DNA of 56,574 bases from Treponema sp. (GTDB lineage Bacteria; Spirochaetota; Spirochaetia; Treponematales; Breznakiellaceae): the NCBI GenBank assembly GCA_031257105.1, contig JAIRPG010000007.1, positions 1-56,574 on the forward strand, read 5' to 3'. Below the pieces are notes generated by a model that did no database searches, was not told where the DNA came from, and saw nothing but the letters and a program-made list of their open reading frames with translations. Positions 1 to 9,091 of the stretch are shown piece after piece; within the stretch, counting starts at the first letter, position 1, and every line of letters starts with the position of its first letter. The translations under genes were made by a program, and so were the position numbers.

Positions 1-127
1 CGATGAATACTATTTTTTGATCCACCGCCGCGCCCCCCGCCTTTTCCCGGTGCCGTTCCTGCCACCATGCTTCCGGCCTGGCTTCGGGAACAATCGCCCG
101 ATCCTCCGGTGAAACTCCCTGATCCAT
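1..127 (-). CDS. N-terminal part of an SGNH/GDSL-type hydrolase (truncated by window edge)
   Basis: Reverse frame from ATG at 127 reads MDQGVSPEDRAIVPEARPEAWWQERHREKAGGAAVDQKIVFI, the stretch that normally precedes GDSIT. TGATG overlap with the stop of the upstream gene. Confidence 0.5.
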   Translation of the reverse strand, partial: MDQGVSPEDRAIVPEARPEAWWQERHREKAGGAAVDQKIVFI

Positions 128-1644
128 CATCCGCCTCCGTATACCCCGTTTCTTTCCAGGGTGCAATTCTGAGCCCCCGCCGGGCTGTGAAGCTCCACCT
201 CCAGGGGACTGTCCGTCATATTGATGATCTTTTTTATACCCCCTTCCCAGCCGGTGACAAGACGCGCGCCCTCGGAAACGCTGAAAATTTCTTTCCCGTT
301 GATGGAACCCCGGCAGCGGCCCCCGCCGGTATGGAGGGTGTATTCGGCGCCGTCCCACTGCTGGGTGTAAACCGCCTCCCCGCCCTTCCTCCCGGACAAA
401 CCGAGGCAGCCCCACCAGAGCTCGTCCCCCTGGAGGTGGACACCCCAGAACCGGGACATATACTCAAGGACGCTCAGGGCCGTGGGGCCGTAGTCCGCCC
501 GCTTGTCCGCCTCGGAAAACTCCCCCGTAAAGGGATCGAACTGCTGGGGAAAGGTATTGCGCCGGCCCACGTTGTTGATGAGCTTCTCCCCCAGGATCGT
601 AAGCTCCGCGTAAAACCCGTAGTTCTCCAGCGCCCGGATAGCCCGCTGCCAGGTGAGGCCCTCGCTCTGGCCGCTCCAGTTGTTCTCACTGGCGTTGCGG
701 AAACAGGGATCGTTCACCGCGATAGACGGCAGGGGGAAGGGGGTAAAGAATTCAGCGGGGTTAAACAGGTGTTCCCGGACAAAACGCTCCGCCATATCCG
801 GCTCAAAGGAACCGAAGTACATGCAGCGGAGGTTGTTGTGGGTGAGGGTGGGCATCGTCCGGTTCGCGCTGTCCCGGTCAAAGCAGGCCCCCCTTCCCTC
901 GTCCCAGAGGGAGGAGCGGATTTTGGCCCGCACCGCCCGGGCCTTCGCCCGCCATTCGGCCTCCCTCCCGTCGTCTAACAGCGCTGAAAGCCGCGCCAGG
1001 GTCATCCGGGCGTCGTGGGAATAGCTCATCACGTCCATGGATTCGATGGGGAACACCGGGTCTCCCTCCGGGGCTTTTTCGCCGGGCCAGTACCAGCCGG
1101 GCGCTTCCAGGCCCACCACGGAAGCTCCGTGGAATCGCCCGGAATGATCCTCCCCGGTATCAACGGGGGTCCACGACTCCAGGCAGCCGTCGCCGTCTGA
1201 ATCCCGGTACTTCCACAGATACCCGTCCCAGGCCTCCAGGGATCCGGCCAGGCGTTCCAGGTACTCCCGGTCCCGCTTTTTGTTCCAGTAATAGAGGTTG
1301 AGGGCGGGGCGGGGAAAACAGAACCCCTGGAACTGGCCGTAGCGGGGGGCGAACTGCTCATTCCGCCAGTCCACCACCCCCGGGTACCGCCCGTTCCGGA
1401 GCTGGTATTCGATAAAGACCAGGACATTATTCATGGCGGCGGTCAGGTTCCGCTTGGCGTACATTTCGCCGCCCATGGGCTGGGTTTCAAGGTAGATGCT
1501 GTTATAGCCGCCCCCCTCGATAAGCACGGGGCGGCCCCGGCAGTCCTTCACATTGCCCCGGCACACAGCCTCGGCGGCGTCAAAGAGTTTTTGTAAAAAA
1601 TCGTCCCCGGCGCTAAAGGTTACTCCGGTATGCGGATAGTCCAT
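127..1644 (-). CDS. MGH1-like / (alpha/alpha)6-barrel glycoside hydrolase
   Basis: ORF with motifs such as DSDGDGCLESW, NNWSGQSEGLTWQRAIRALENYGFY and ADYGPTALSVLEYMSRFWGV, typical of GH63/trehalase-like MGH1 proteins. ATG at 1644 overlaps the hexokinase stop. Confidence 0.7.
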   Translation of the reverse strand: MDYPHTGVTFSAGDDFLQKLFDAAEAVCRGNVKDCRGRPVLIEGGGYNSIYLETQPMGGEMYAKRNLTAAMNNVLVFIEYQLRNGRYPGVVDWRNEQFAPRYGQFQGFCFPRPALNLYYWNKKRDREYLERLAGSLEAWDGYLWKYRDSDGDGCLESWTPVDTGEDHSGRFHGASVVGLEAPGWYWPGEKAPEGDPVFPIESMDVMSYSHDARMTLARLSALLDDGREAEWRAKARAVRAKIRSSLWDEGRGACFDRDSANRTMPTLTHNNLRCMYFGSFEPDMAERFVREHLFNPAEFFTPFPLPSIAVNDPCFRNASENNWSGQSEGLTWQRAIRALENYGFYAELTILGEKLINNVGRRNTFPQQFDPFTGEFSEADKRADYGPTALSVLEYMSRFWGVHLQGDELWWGCLGLSGRKGGEAVYTQQWDGAEYTLHTGGGRCRGSINGKEIFSVSEGARLVTGWEGGIKKIINMTDSPLEVELHSPAGAQNCTLERNGVYGGG

Positions 1645-3008
1645 CAAGACAGATTAGATAACGCCGCTACCGCCGCGCCGAAGAGGCTTGCCTGCTCCAC
1701 CGGCGCAATCACATAGGAACGAGGTATGTCCCTGGTGAGCATGACATGGAGATAGGACTCCAAGGCTTCCCTCATGCCCTTGTAGATCATGTAGGTGGTT
1801 CCCTCCACCGCAATCCGCGCCGGCACAAAGGGATCCCTCCCGCCATCTATACGTTCCACCATGGCGGCCACTACCGCGGCGGAAAGCAGCGCTCCCCGCT
1901 TGGTGACGATGGAAGTTAGATACACCAGCGAGGTAAGGGCGTCCCGCTCGTCGGGGCCGAAGAGTTCGCCGATAGGTCCCTCCGAAGCCAGGGGCGCGTG
2001 CATAAAACCGTTGAGATCTTTCGTTTGCAGCGTTTGCCACGCCAACAATTCATCAGATTTCCTGAACGTGAGGAGCCCGTCTCTGACAGCCTGTTTGAGG
2101 ATCCGCAAGGTCAGCGGCCCCAGGTACGCGCCGGCGCTGGCCTTCTCTTGGGTGTAGACGCCGGGTGTTTTCGTGGAGGCGTCGTATTCCCGGTCGAGGG
2201 CGCCCAGGAACCGGGGATTAAAGTTACCGCTCTCGCAGACCACGATCTGGGGGGCGGTTTCGGATTCAAAGCCGATTTTAGGGATACGCTTTTCCGGGTA
2301 GGCGGTGTTAAACCCCGTGCCCAGAATAAAACCGATCACCGGCCCGCTTTCTATACCGTAGGTATCCGCGCCTTTCCGCCTGCCGCCATCAGGGGGAATC
2401 TCCACCAGTCCGGAAAGCAGGGTCGATACGGTATCGTTGAGGAGCGCGATTCGTTCCGGAGCGCGAATCTTCCGCCGGGCCAGCGCGTCCCGCAGCCCTT
2501 GGCCGATGCGTTTACCGATCACATCCGGGGCGTCCACTTCTTTGCTCAAGGCCATGAGGATACCATCGGAATCTTTGGTTATCTCCATGGGGTAAGAAAA
2601 GCAGAAACCTATCCCTTCAATGCCTTTGGCTTCTTCTATAAGGGGCCCCGCGGCGTTGGCAATCTGATCAAAGAAAGCCTCCGCGCTTACCGCGCCATGA
2701 GTACCGGGCATGGGAACCTTCCGGGAACCTTCCGCGACCGCTTTACCCTGGTCGTCAAAGCGCACCAGGGCCGCCCGCAGGTTCGTTCCTCCGGCATCCA
2801 AAGCCAATACGGTCTTCCCCGGCGGGACGTTGGAAACGGGACTAATATACGTGGGAAGCATAGGCAGCGCCGAAGGCTGTCCTCGAAGCCCCCGCTCCAT
2901 ATTGGCAAGAACATCCCGTACCAGAATGACCGGATCGCAAATATCGTAGTGAAAACCGTAAAAACGGGCGAAATCCGCCAGCTCTTTTGGGTTAAAAGAT
3001 GAGCCCAT
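1644..3008 (-). CDS. hexokinase family protein
   Basis: LALDAGGTNLRAALVRF phosphate-binding motif, GIGFCFSYPMEI, ALLNDTVSTLLSG, GFILGTGFNTAY. Confidence 0.85.
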   Translation of the reverse strand: MGSSFNPKELADFARFYGFHYDICDPVILVRDVLANMERGLRGQPSALPMLPTYISPVSNVPPGKTVLALDAGGTNLRAALVRFDDQGKAVAEGSRKVPMPGTHGAVSAEAFFDQIANAAGPLIEEAKGIEGIGFCFSYPMEITKDSDGILMALSKEVDAPDVIGKRIGQGLRDALARRKIRAPERIALLNDTVSTLLSGLVEIPPDGGRRKGADTYGIESGPVIGFILGTGFNTAYPEKRIPKIGFESETAPQIVVCESGNFNPRFLGALDREYDASTKTPGVYTQEKASAGAYLGPLTLRILKQAVRDGLLTFRKSDELLAWQTLQTKDLNGFMHAPLASEGPIGELFGPDERDALTSLVYLTSIVTKRGALLSAAVVAAMVERIDGGRDPFVPARIAVEGTTYMIYKGMREALESYLHVMLTRDIPRSYVIAPVEQASLFGAAVAALSNLS

Positions 3009-3131
3009 AATTTCCTCTCTTTAATATGTAGTAAGATAAAGTATGGCGTAGAAATTTAAAGTACGCAAGAGCGCCCGCTTCAAAGCTTGACAAAGACGAA
3101 CTATTTTCGGACGATCAAATGAGGTTGGGGT

Positions 3132-4142
3132 ATGCAAAAAATTTTCGGTATATTTTTCTGTTTGATTATCGCAACGCCGTCATGGATCATCGGCAGGCGC
3201 TTTCCGTTGATAGGAGGCCCGGTTATAGCCATTCTGACCGGCATTGTTCTATCCGCGCTTTTTCCATTTTTAACGCGGCGGCCCCGAGGGATTGTTCTTA
3301 CCGACGGCATACAATTTACGTCAAAAAAAATCTTGCAATACGCTATCATACTGCTTGGTTTTGAAATGAATATGTTTAATGTAATACAGGTAGGCGGCAT
3401 ATCGCTTTTTGTCATGCTGTTTACCTTCCTGGCCGCTTTTATGACTGCTTTCTGCGCGGGCAGGCTGCTCAAATTACCTGGGAACATAACTATTTTAATC
3501 GGAGTGGGAACCTCTATCTGCGGCGGTTCGGCTATTGCGGCGGCGGCTCCGGTTATCCGGGCGGACGATGACGACGTCGTGCGCGCCATTTCAACTATTT
3601 TTCTTTTCAATATTATTGCCGTTTTTATTTTTCCTCCGCTGGGGCGCCTTGCCGGCATGAATGATACGCAGTTCGGTATATGGGCGGGAACCGCGATTAA
3701 CGACACGTCATCGGTGGTCGCGGCGGGAACCGCGTGGAGCAGCGCGGCGGAAAACAACACGGCGCTTAATTTTGCGACAATTGTAAAATTAACGCGCGCT
3801 CTTATGATAGTTCCAACGACTTTATTTCTCGCGCTATACACCGCTCGAAAAATAAAAAACAGCGGGGAAGGAAATTTTAAATTGCGGCGCGTTTTTCCCT
3901 GGTTTGTTTTATTTTTTCTTATGGCCGCGATACTAAACACCATTTTTACCCTGCCCCCAGGCGTATCATCAACGCTGGTTCAAGCCGGTAAATTTGGAAT
4001 AACAATGGCAATGGCGTCTATCGGGCTCAATACCAATTTGAAAAAACTTATTTCCAGCGGCGTAAAACCTATCATCTTGGGAACATGCTGCTGGTTTTCA
4101 GTCGCGGTCGTCTCTTTGCTTGTTCAACAGTTTATCTCCTAA
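3132..4142 (+). CDS. YeiH-family putative sulfate exporter (UPF0324)
   Basis: Polytopic ORF; IGVGTSICGGSAIAAAAPVI and GIWAGTAINDTSSVVAAG motifs are characteristic. Confidence 0.85.
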   Translation: MQKIFGIFFCLIIATPSWIIGRRFPLIGGPVIAILTGIVLSALFPFLTRRPRGIVLTDGIQFTSKKILQYAIILLGFEMNMFNVIQVGGISLFVMLFTFLAAFMTAFCAGRLLKLPGNITILIGVGTSICGGSAIAAAAPVIRADDDDVVRAISTIFLFNIIAVFIFPPLGRLAGMNDTQFGIWAGTAINDTSSVVAAGTAWSSAAENNTALNFATIVKLTRALMIVPTTLFLALYTARKIKNSGEGNFKLRRVFPWFVLFFLMAAILNTIFTLPPGVSSTLVQAGKFGITMAMASIGLNTNLKKLISSGVKPIILGTCCWFSVAVVSLLVQQFIS

Positions 4143-4192
4143 CGAAAGAGGCCGAAGGCCCGGAAGGCATGAGACGTGTTCCGAAACTTGGG

Positions 4193-4220
4193 TTGATCGC
4201 CGCCCCCGATCCGCTATAAT
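4193..4220 (+). promoter_or_regulatory. candidate sigma-70 promoter upstream of the diguanylate cyclase
   Basis: TTGATC (4193-4198), 16-nt spacer, TATAAT (4215-4220). Confidence 0.5.
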
Positions 4221-4315
4221 ATGATAGGTATGGCCCGTGACACGTTACCTCAAACCACATATAGTCAGACTTTCCGTGTCCAGAGGGTAAACGGAGAACA
4301 GGAGATCATTCAAAT

Positions 4316-5215
4316 ATGGGAAAAAGGATACGCATCCTGCTCGTTGATGCCGGAACGTCAAATTTAGAGATACTAAGCCGGATCTTTTCTTCCAGCTACA
4401 ACGTGCTGACCGCGGTAAACGGCGCTGAGGCCCTGAGCCGCGCGGTAAAGGAACAGCCCGACTTGATACTCCTGGATATTCTGCTGCCGGATAGTTCCGG
4501 CTTTGAGGTACTGCGCCGGCTCAAAGAGATGCCGGAGACAACCAAGATCCCGGTGATCCTTACCGCCAGCCTTTCTTCCGACGAGGACGAGGAACGGGGC
4601 CTGCTTATGGGCGCGGTGGACTACTTCACCAAACCGTTCCGCAAGCTCGTTGTCCGCGCGCGGGTGATGCTCCAGATTGAGAACATAAAACAGCGAAGGA
4701 AGCTGGAACGGATGAGTACGATAGACGCCTTGACGGAGATTCCAAATCGGCGGGGCTTTGACATCAGGCTCAATGTGGAATGGAACCACGCCATCCGAGA
4801 GAAGCTTCCGCTCTCGATGTTAATGATGGATTTGGACAACTTTAAGATTTACAACGATACATACGGCCACCCCCAGGGTGATACGCTGCTTAAAGCGGTG
4901 GCGGAGGTATTCCATTTCGCGGCAAAACGGGCGGAGGATATAGCGGCGCGTCTGGGCGGGGAGGAATTCGCCGTCCTCTTGCCGAACACGGGGCTCGATG
5001 GCGCCCTGCTCTCCGCCGAACGGATCCGGGCGAAGGTGGAACGTATGGTCGTGCCTACCGTGGACGGCAAGCCTACGCGGGTAACTATCAGCATCGGCGT
5101 GGCCGTCGTCAAGCCGAAACCGGGGGATGATATGGCGGAACTTATCACCAGGGCCGATGAATGTCTCTACGCCGCGAAAGAAGCCGGACGGAACCGGGTT
5201 CACCATACCGGTTAA
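4316..5215 (+). CDS. response regulator with GGDEF domain (diguanylate cyclase)
   Basis: REC domain (LILLDILLPDSSGFEVL, phospho-Asp) plus GGEEF catalytic motif, with RAED I-site 5 residues upstream. Confidence 0.92.
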   Translation: MGKRIRILLVDAGTSNLEILSRIFSSSYNVLTAVNGAEALSRAVKEQPDLILLDILLPDSSGFEVLRRLKEMPETTKIPVILTASLSSDEDEERGLLMGAVDYFTKPFRKLVVRARVMLQIENIKQRRKLERMSTIDALTEIPNRRGFDIRLNVEWNHAIREKLPLSMLMMDLDNFKIYNDTYGHPQGDTLLKAVAEVFHFAAKRAEDIAARLGGEEFAVLLPNTGLDGALLSAERIRAKVERMVVPTVDGKPTRVTISIGVAVVKPKPGDDMAELITRADECLYAAKEAGRNRVHHTG

Positions 5216-5220
5216 GCGGA

Positions 5221-5252
5221 AGTTGTTCTATAACTGAAGTTATTGAACAACT
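5221..5252. other. stem-loop after the GGDEF gene
   Basis: AGTTGTTC-T-ATAAC-TGAA-GTTAT-T-GAACAACT, about 13 bp with one T:T mismatch. No clear T-tract. Confidence 0.5.
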
Positions 5253-5381
5253 CTAATATATGAAAAACGCGGTTTTGGAGCCCGTCGGGCGAAAAACCGC
5301 AAGAGCCTGTGCATTGAACCGGAGGTTTGCGCGAACCGGGTTTTGCACCGGCTCGGTATTTTGATCCGCCAGGAGGAAGTT

Positions 5382-6716
5382 ATGCGCGTTCTCGCCAAAG
5401 AAATGGCCGAAGCGGCCCGGACGAGGGGCGGCGAAGAAGCGGAAGCCGCAGGCTGGGTACACCGGATTCGGGATATGGGGGGGATACGCTTTGTGCTCCT
5501 CCGGGATAGATCGGGGATAGTGCAGTTGGTGTTGTCTGAGGAGCTCGGTTCCGCCGGAAAATCCGCGCCGGCCCTGGAATCGGTAATCGCCGTCCGGGGA
5601 ATCCCCGCGCTGAACGAAAAAGCCCCCGGCGGCGTCGAACTAAGGGTTTCTTCGCTGGAAACGCTCAGCGCCGCCGCGCCGGATCTCCCCTACCAGGTGA
5701 ACGGGGATGTATCCAAAACCGGTCTTGAGGCGATGCTCGATCACCGGACGCTCTCCTTAAGAAACCCCAAGATCCGCGCCATCTTCAAGGTTCAGTCCAC
5801 AATCATCGACGCGTTTCAGGCGTACCTGCGGAGCCAGGATTTTACGGAGATAAAGACCAGTAAGATCACCGGCAGCGGCGCCGAGGGGGGGACAAACCTT
5901 TTCGAGGTGGAATATTTCGACCGCAGGGTATACCTGGCCCAATCGCCCCAGCTCTACAAGCAGATCATGGTGGCCGCCGGGCTGGAACGGGTCTTTGAGG
6001 TGGGGCCGGTCTACCGGGCGGAAAAGCACGACACCCCACGGCACCTCAACGAGTATATCTCGATGGATCTGGAGATGGGGTTTATTGAATCCGAAGCCGA
6101 GCTCATCGATCTGGAAAAAAAGCTGCTGGCCGCGATTTTTGAGGAAGTCGCCCGGAGGAACAGCCCGGAACTGGAGTTGTGGAACGCCTCTGTCCCCGAT
6201 CCGGCGGCGGTTCTCAAGGCCCCGGTGGTGACTTACGAAGAGGCTCTGAAGATCGCCAATGCCGAAGCCCAGGGAAGCCGCCTCTTTGACATCAATCCCG
6301 AAGCGGAACGGTTTCTCTGTGATTGGGCCCGCCGGGATCAGGGGGTGGATCTGGTCTTTGTCAATCGGTTCCCCCGGCGGCGGCGGCCTTTCTATACATA
6401 CCCGCTGGCCGCGTCTTCTCCGGAAGCGGGCGGCGCCGCGGCGCTGACCATGAGCTTTGACTGCCTATTCCGGGGGCTGGAGATCACCTCCGGCGGCAGG
6501 CGGCAGCACGACTATCAGGCGTTGGTAGAATCGCTGCCCAAATTCGGTTTGAAGGCGGAGGACATGGCCGGGTACCTGGCGGTGTTCAAGTACGGCTGCC
6601 CTCCCCATGGAGGGTTTGCCATCGGGTGTGAACGGCTGACCCAGAAAATACTCGGGCTCCAGAACGTCAAAGAAGCAAGTCTTTTCCCCCGCGATCGCAA
6701 ACGGGTTGAACCTTAA
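5382..6716 (+). CDS. aspS: aspartyl-tRNA synthetase, archaeal/non-discriminating-like type
   Basis: About 444 aa class II aaRS without the bacterial GAD insertion; FEVGPVYRAEKHDTPRHLNEYISMDLEMGF, QSPQLYKQIMVAAGLERVFEVGP, GFAIGCERLTQKILGL. AGGAGG precedes ATG at 5382. Confidence 0.85.
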   Translation: MRVLAKEMAEAARTRGGEEAEAAGWVHRIRDMGGIRFVLLRDRSGIVQLVLSEELGSAGKSAPALESVIAVRGIPALNEKAPGGVELRVSSLETLSAAAPDLPYQVNGDVSKTGLEAMLDHRTLSLRNPKIRAIFKVQSTIIDAFQAYLRSQDFTEIKTSKITGSGAEGGTNLFEVEYFDRRVYLAQSPQLYKQIMVAAGLERVFEVGPVYRAEKHDTPRHLNEYISMDLEMGFIESEAELIDLEKKLLAAIFEEVARRNSPELELWNASVPDPAAVLKAPVVTYEEALKIANAEAQGSRLFDINPEAERFLCDWARRDQGVDLVFVNRFPRRRRPFYTYPLAASSPEAGGAAALTMSFDCLFRGLEITSGGRRQHDYQALVESLPKFGLKAEDMAGYLAVFKYGCPPHGGFAIGCERLTQKILGLQNVKEASLFPRDRKRVEP

Positions 6717-6739
6717 GAGTCTAATAAGGAGAGCGCATA

Positions 6740-9091
6740 ATGAAACTGTGGTATAAACAAGAAGCGGAGAAGTGGACCGAGGCCCTGCCTGTGGGTAACG
6801 GGCGGCTGGGAGCCATGGTCTTCGGGAAGACCGGGGAGGAACTCATCCCCATCAACGAGGATACCCTCTGGTCGGGCTACCCCCGCTACCGGGGGGCCCG
6901 GAACAAGGCCGGCGCCTGGGCCGCCATGCGGGATCTGGCCCGGGAAGGGAAGTTCGAGGAGGCCCAGCAGGTTTTTATCGAGGAACATTCCTCCCCCTGG
7001 ACCCAGTCCTACCTGCCCCTGGGGGATCTGCTCTTGGCGCTGAACCACGGGGGGGCCTCCGGTTTCAGGCGGGAACTGGACTTGGATACGGCAACGGCGT
7101 CGGTGTCCTACGAACAGGGGGGCGTGAAGTACCGCCGGGAGATCTTCGCCGCCGCCCCGGACGACTGCCTGGCGATCCGGCTCTCCGCAGACCAGCGGGG
7201 GAAGATCGGCTTTACCCTGCGGATCCAAAGCCAGCTCCGTTCCGAGGTGAGCGTCCGGGAGCCTTTCCTGGCCCTGGACGGCATCGCCCCTTCCAACGCC
7301 ATGCCCAGCTATGTGCATAACCACCCCAATCCCATCACCTATTCGGACAGGGACGAGGAAAAGGGGATGCGCTTCACCATGCTGGTTCTGCCGGTTATCG
7401 AGGGGGGGCGGCTGGAATACGGGAAGGACAGCCTCAGCGTCTCCGGGGCGGACAGCGCCCTGCTCCTGGTGAACGCCCGGACCAGTTTCGCCGGTTGGGA
7501 CGTCCAGCCCTTCGTCAAGGGCCGGGATGAAAAGGCCCTCTGCCGGGCCGGGCTGGAAAAGGCCGCGAAAAAATCATACACCGGGCTTTTGAAGGCCCAC
7601 ACCGAGGACTTCCAGCGCTACTACCGGCGGGTGGAACTCGATCTGGGGGACAATGAAAACGCGGCCCTGCCCACGGATGAGCGGCTGCGGAAATTCTACG
7701 CCGAAAAAAACGACCCCGCCCTCTACGCCCTGCTCTTCCAGTACGGGCGCTACCTCCTTATCTCCAGCTCCCGGCCCGGGACGGTTGCGGCGAATTTACA
7801 GGGGATCTGGAACAGCGAACTGCAGCCGCCCTGGAGCTCCAACTTTACCTCCAACATCAACGTCCAGATGAACTACTGGCCGGCCCTGCCCTGCGCCCTG
7901 GAGGAGACGCAGCTTCCCCTGGTGGACCTCGTCAAGGCCCTGTCCGCGGCGGGGAAGGAAACGGCGAAGGAGCTCTACGGCGCGCCGGGTTTCGCCGTCC
8001 ACCACAACGTGGACATCTGGGCGGCAAGCTGGCCTGTGGGGGATCACGGCGGGGTGGGCTACGCGGCCTGGCCCCTGGGCGGGGGCTGGCTCTGCGAGCA
8101 TCTTTTTGAGCGCTACGAGTACACCCTGGACAAGACTTTCCTTGAGGAGACCGCCTATCCCGTTATGCAAGAGGCGGCCCGGTTCCTCATCGCCCTGCTT
8201 TCCGATGACGGCGCGGGGCGTCTCTGGGTCTGTCCCTCCACGTCGCCTGAAAACGCCTTTGTACACGAGGGGAAACGGCTCAACATGGCCCGGACTACCA
8301 CCATGACCATGGCGATTGTCCGGGAACTGCTTTCCAACTGCGTCAAAGCCGCCGGAATTCTGGGGAAGGACGCGGACTTTGCGGCGGAGCTGGAAACGAT
8401 CATCCCGAAACTCTACCCCTTCAAGGTTGGATCCAAGGGCCAGCTTTTGGAGTGGGATGAGGAGTACGAGGAGGTCGAGCCCCACCACCGCCATACGTCC
8501 CACCTCTACGGCCTGCACCCCGGCTGCCTCATAAGCCCCGATACCACGCCGGAACTGGCCGCCGCCTGCCGCCGCAGCCTGGAACTGCGGGGGGATGACG
8601 GCACGGGCTGGAGCCTGGCCTGGAAGGTGAACTTCTGGGCCCGGCTCCACGACGGGGATCACGCTCTGACGATATTGAACAACCAGCTCCGGCTGGTGGA
8701 GGACGGCGGGGCCCATTTTTCCGGCGGCGGAACCTACGCCAATATGTTCGACGCCCACCCGCCCTTCCAGATTGACGGCAACTTCGGGGTTACCGCAGGC
8801 ATCGCCGAGATGCTGCTGCAAAACACGGCGGATGGCGTCCACGTCCTCCCCGCCCTGCCTTCGTCCTGGAAGAAGGGCTCTTGCAAGGGGCTGCGGGCCA
8901 AGCGGCGGCTTACGGTTGACCTTTCCTGGGACGGGGACAAGGTTCAGGCGGCGATCAGCTCGGCCATCGATCAGACCGTCGGCTTCAAGTGCCGGGGCGG
9001 GCCGGAACGGCGGCTGGAACTGAAAGCCGGGAAGGTCCAAACGGTGGAGTGGGATGTCTCTCAACTGGAAAGAAATCGATCTCATTCTTGA
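6740..9091 (+). CDS. GH95 family glycoside hydrolase (alpha-L-fucosidase-like)
   Basis: N-terminus LWYKQEAEKWTEALPVGNGRLGAMVFG...LNEDTLWSG-like; NLQGIWN, NINVQMNYWPALPCALEE, QIDGNFGVTAGIAEMLLQ motifs of GH95. Confidence 0.92.
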   Translation: MKLWYKQEAEKWTEALPVGNGRLGAMVFGKTGEELIPINEDTLWSGYPRYRGARNKAGAWAAMRDLAREGKFEEAQQVFIEEHSSPWTQSYLPLGDLLLALNHGGASGFRRELDLDTATASVSYEQGGVKYRREIFAAAPDDCLAIRLSADQRGKIGFTLRIQSQLRSEVSVREPFLALDGIAPSNAMPSYVHNHPNPITYSDRDEEKGMRFTMLVLPVIEGGRLEYGKDSLSVSGADSALLLVNARTSFAGWDVQPFVKGRDEKALCRAGLEKAAKKSYTGLLKAHTEDFQRYYRRVELDLGDNENAALPTDERLRKFYAEKNDPALYALLFQYGRYLLISSSRPGTVAANLQGIWNSELQPPWSSNFTSNINVQMNYWPALPCALEETQLPLVDLVKALSAAGKETAKELYGAPGFAVHHNVDIWAASWPVGDHGGVGYAAWPLGGGWLCEHLFERYEYTLDKTFLEETAYPVMQEAARFLIALLSDDGAGRLWVCPSTSPENAFVHEGKRLNMARTTTMTMAIVRELLSNCVKAAGILGKDADFAAELETIIPKLYPFKVGSKGQLLEWDEEYEEVEPHHRHTSHLYGLHPGCLISPDTTPELAAACRRSLELRGDDGTGWSLAWKVNFWARLHDGDHALTILNNQLRLVEDGGAHFSGGGTYANMFDAHPPFQIDGNFGVTAGIAEMLLQNTADGVHVLPALPSSWKKGSCKGLRAKRRLTVDLSWDGDKVQAAISSAIDQTVGFKCRGGPERRLELKAGKVQTVEWDVSQLERNRSHS

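Noticed and set aside
1998-3002. Plus-strand 334-aa ORF antisense to hexokinase
   Set aside because: No recognisable family motifs; the opposite strand is a clear hexokinase. GC-rich shadow ORF.
3101-3943. Minus-strand 280-aa ORF antisense to the YeiH-like gene
   Set aside because: Plus strand encodes a coherent polytopic protein with family motifs.
7796-9085. Minus-strand 429-aa ORF antisense to GH95
   Set aside because: Shadow ORF of a well-supported GH95 gene.
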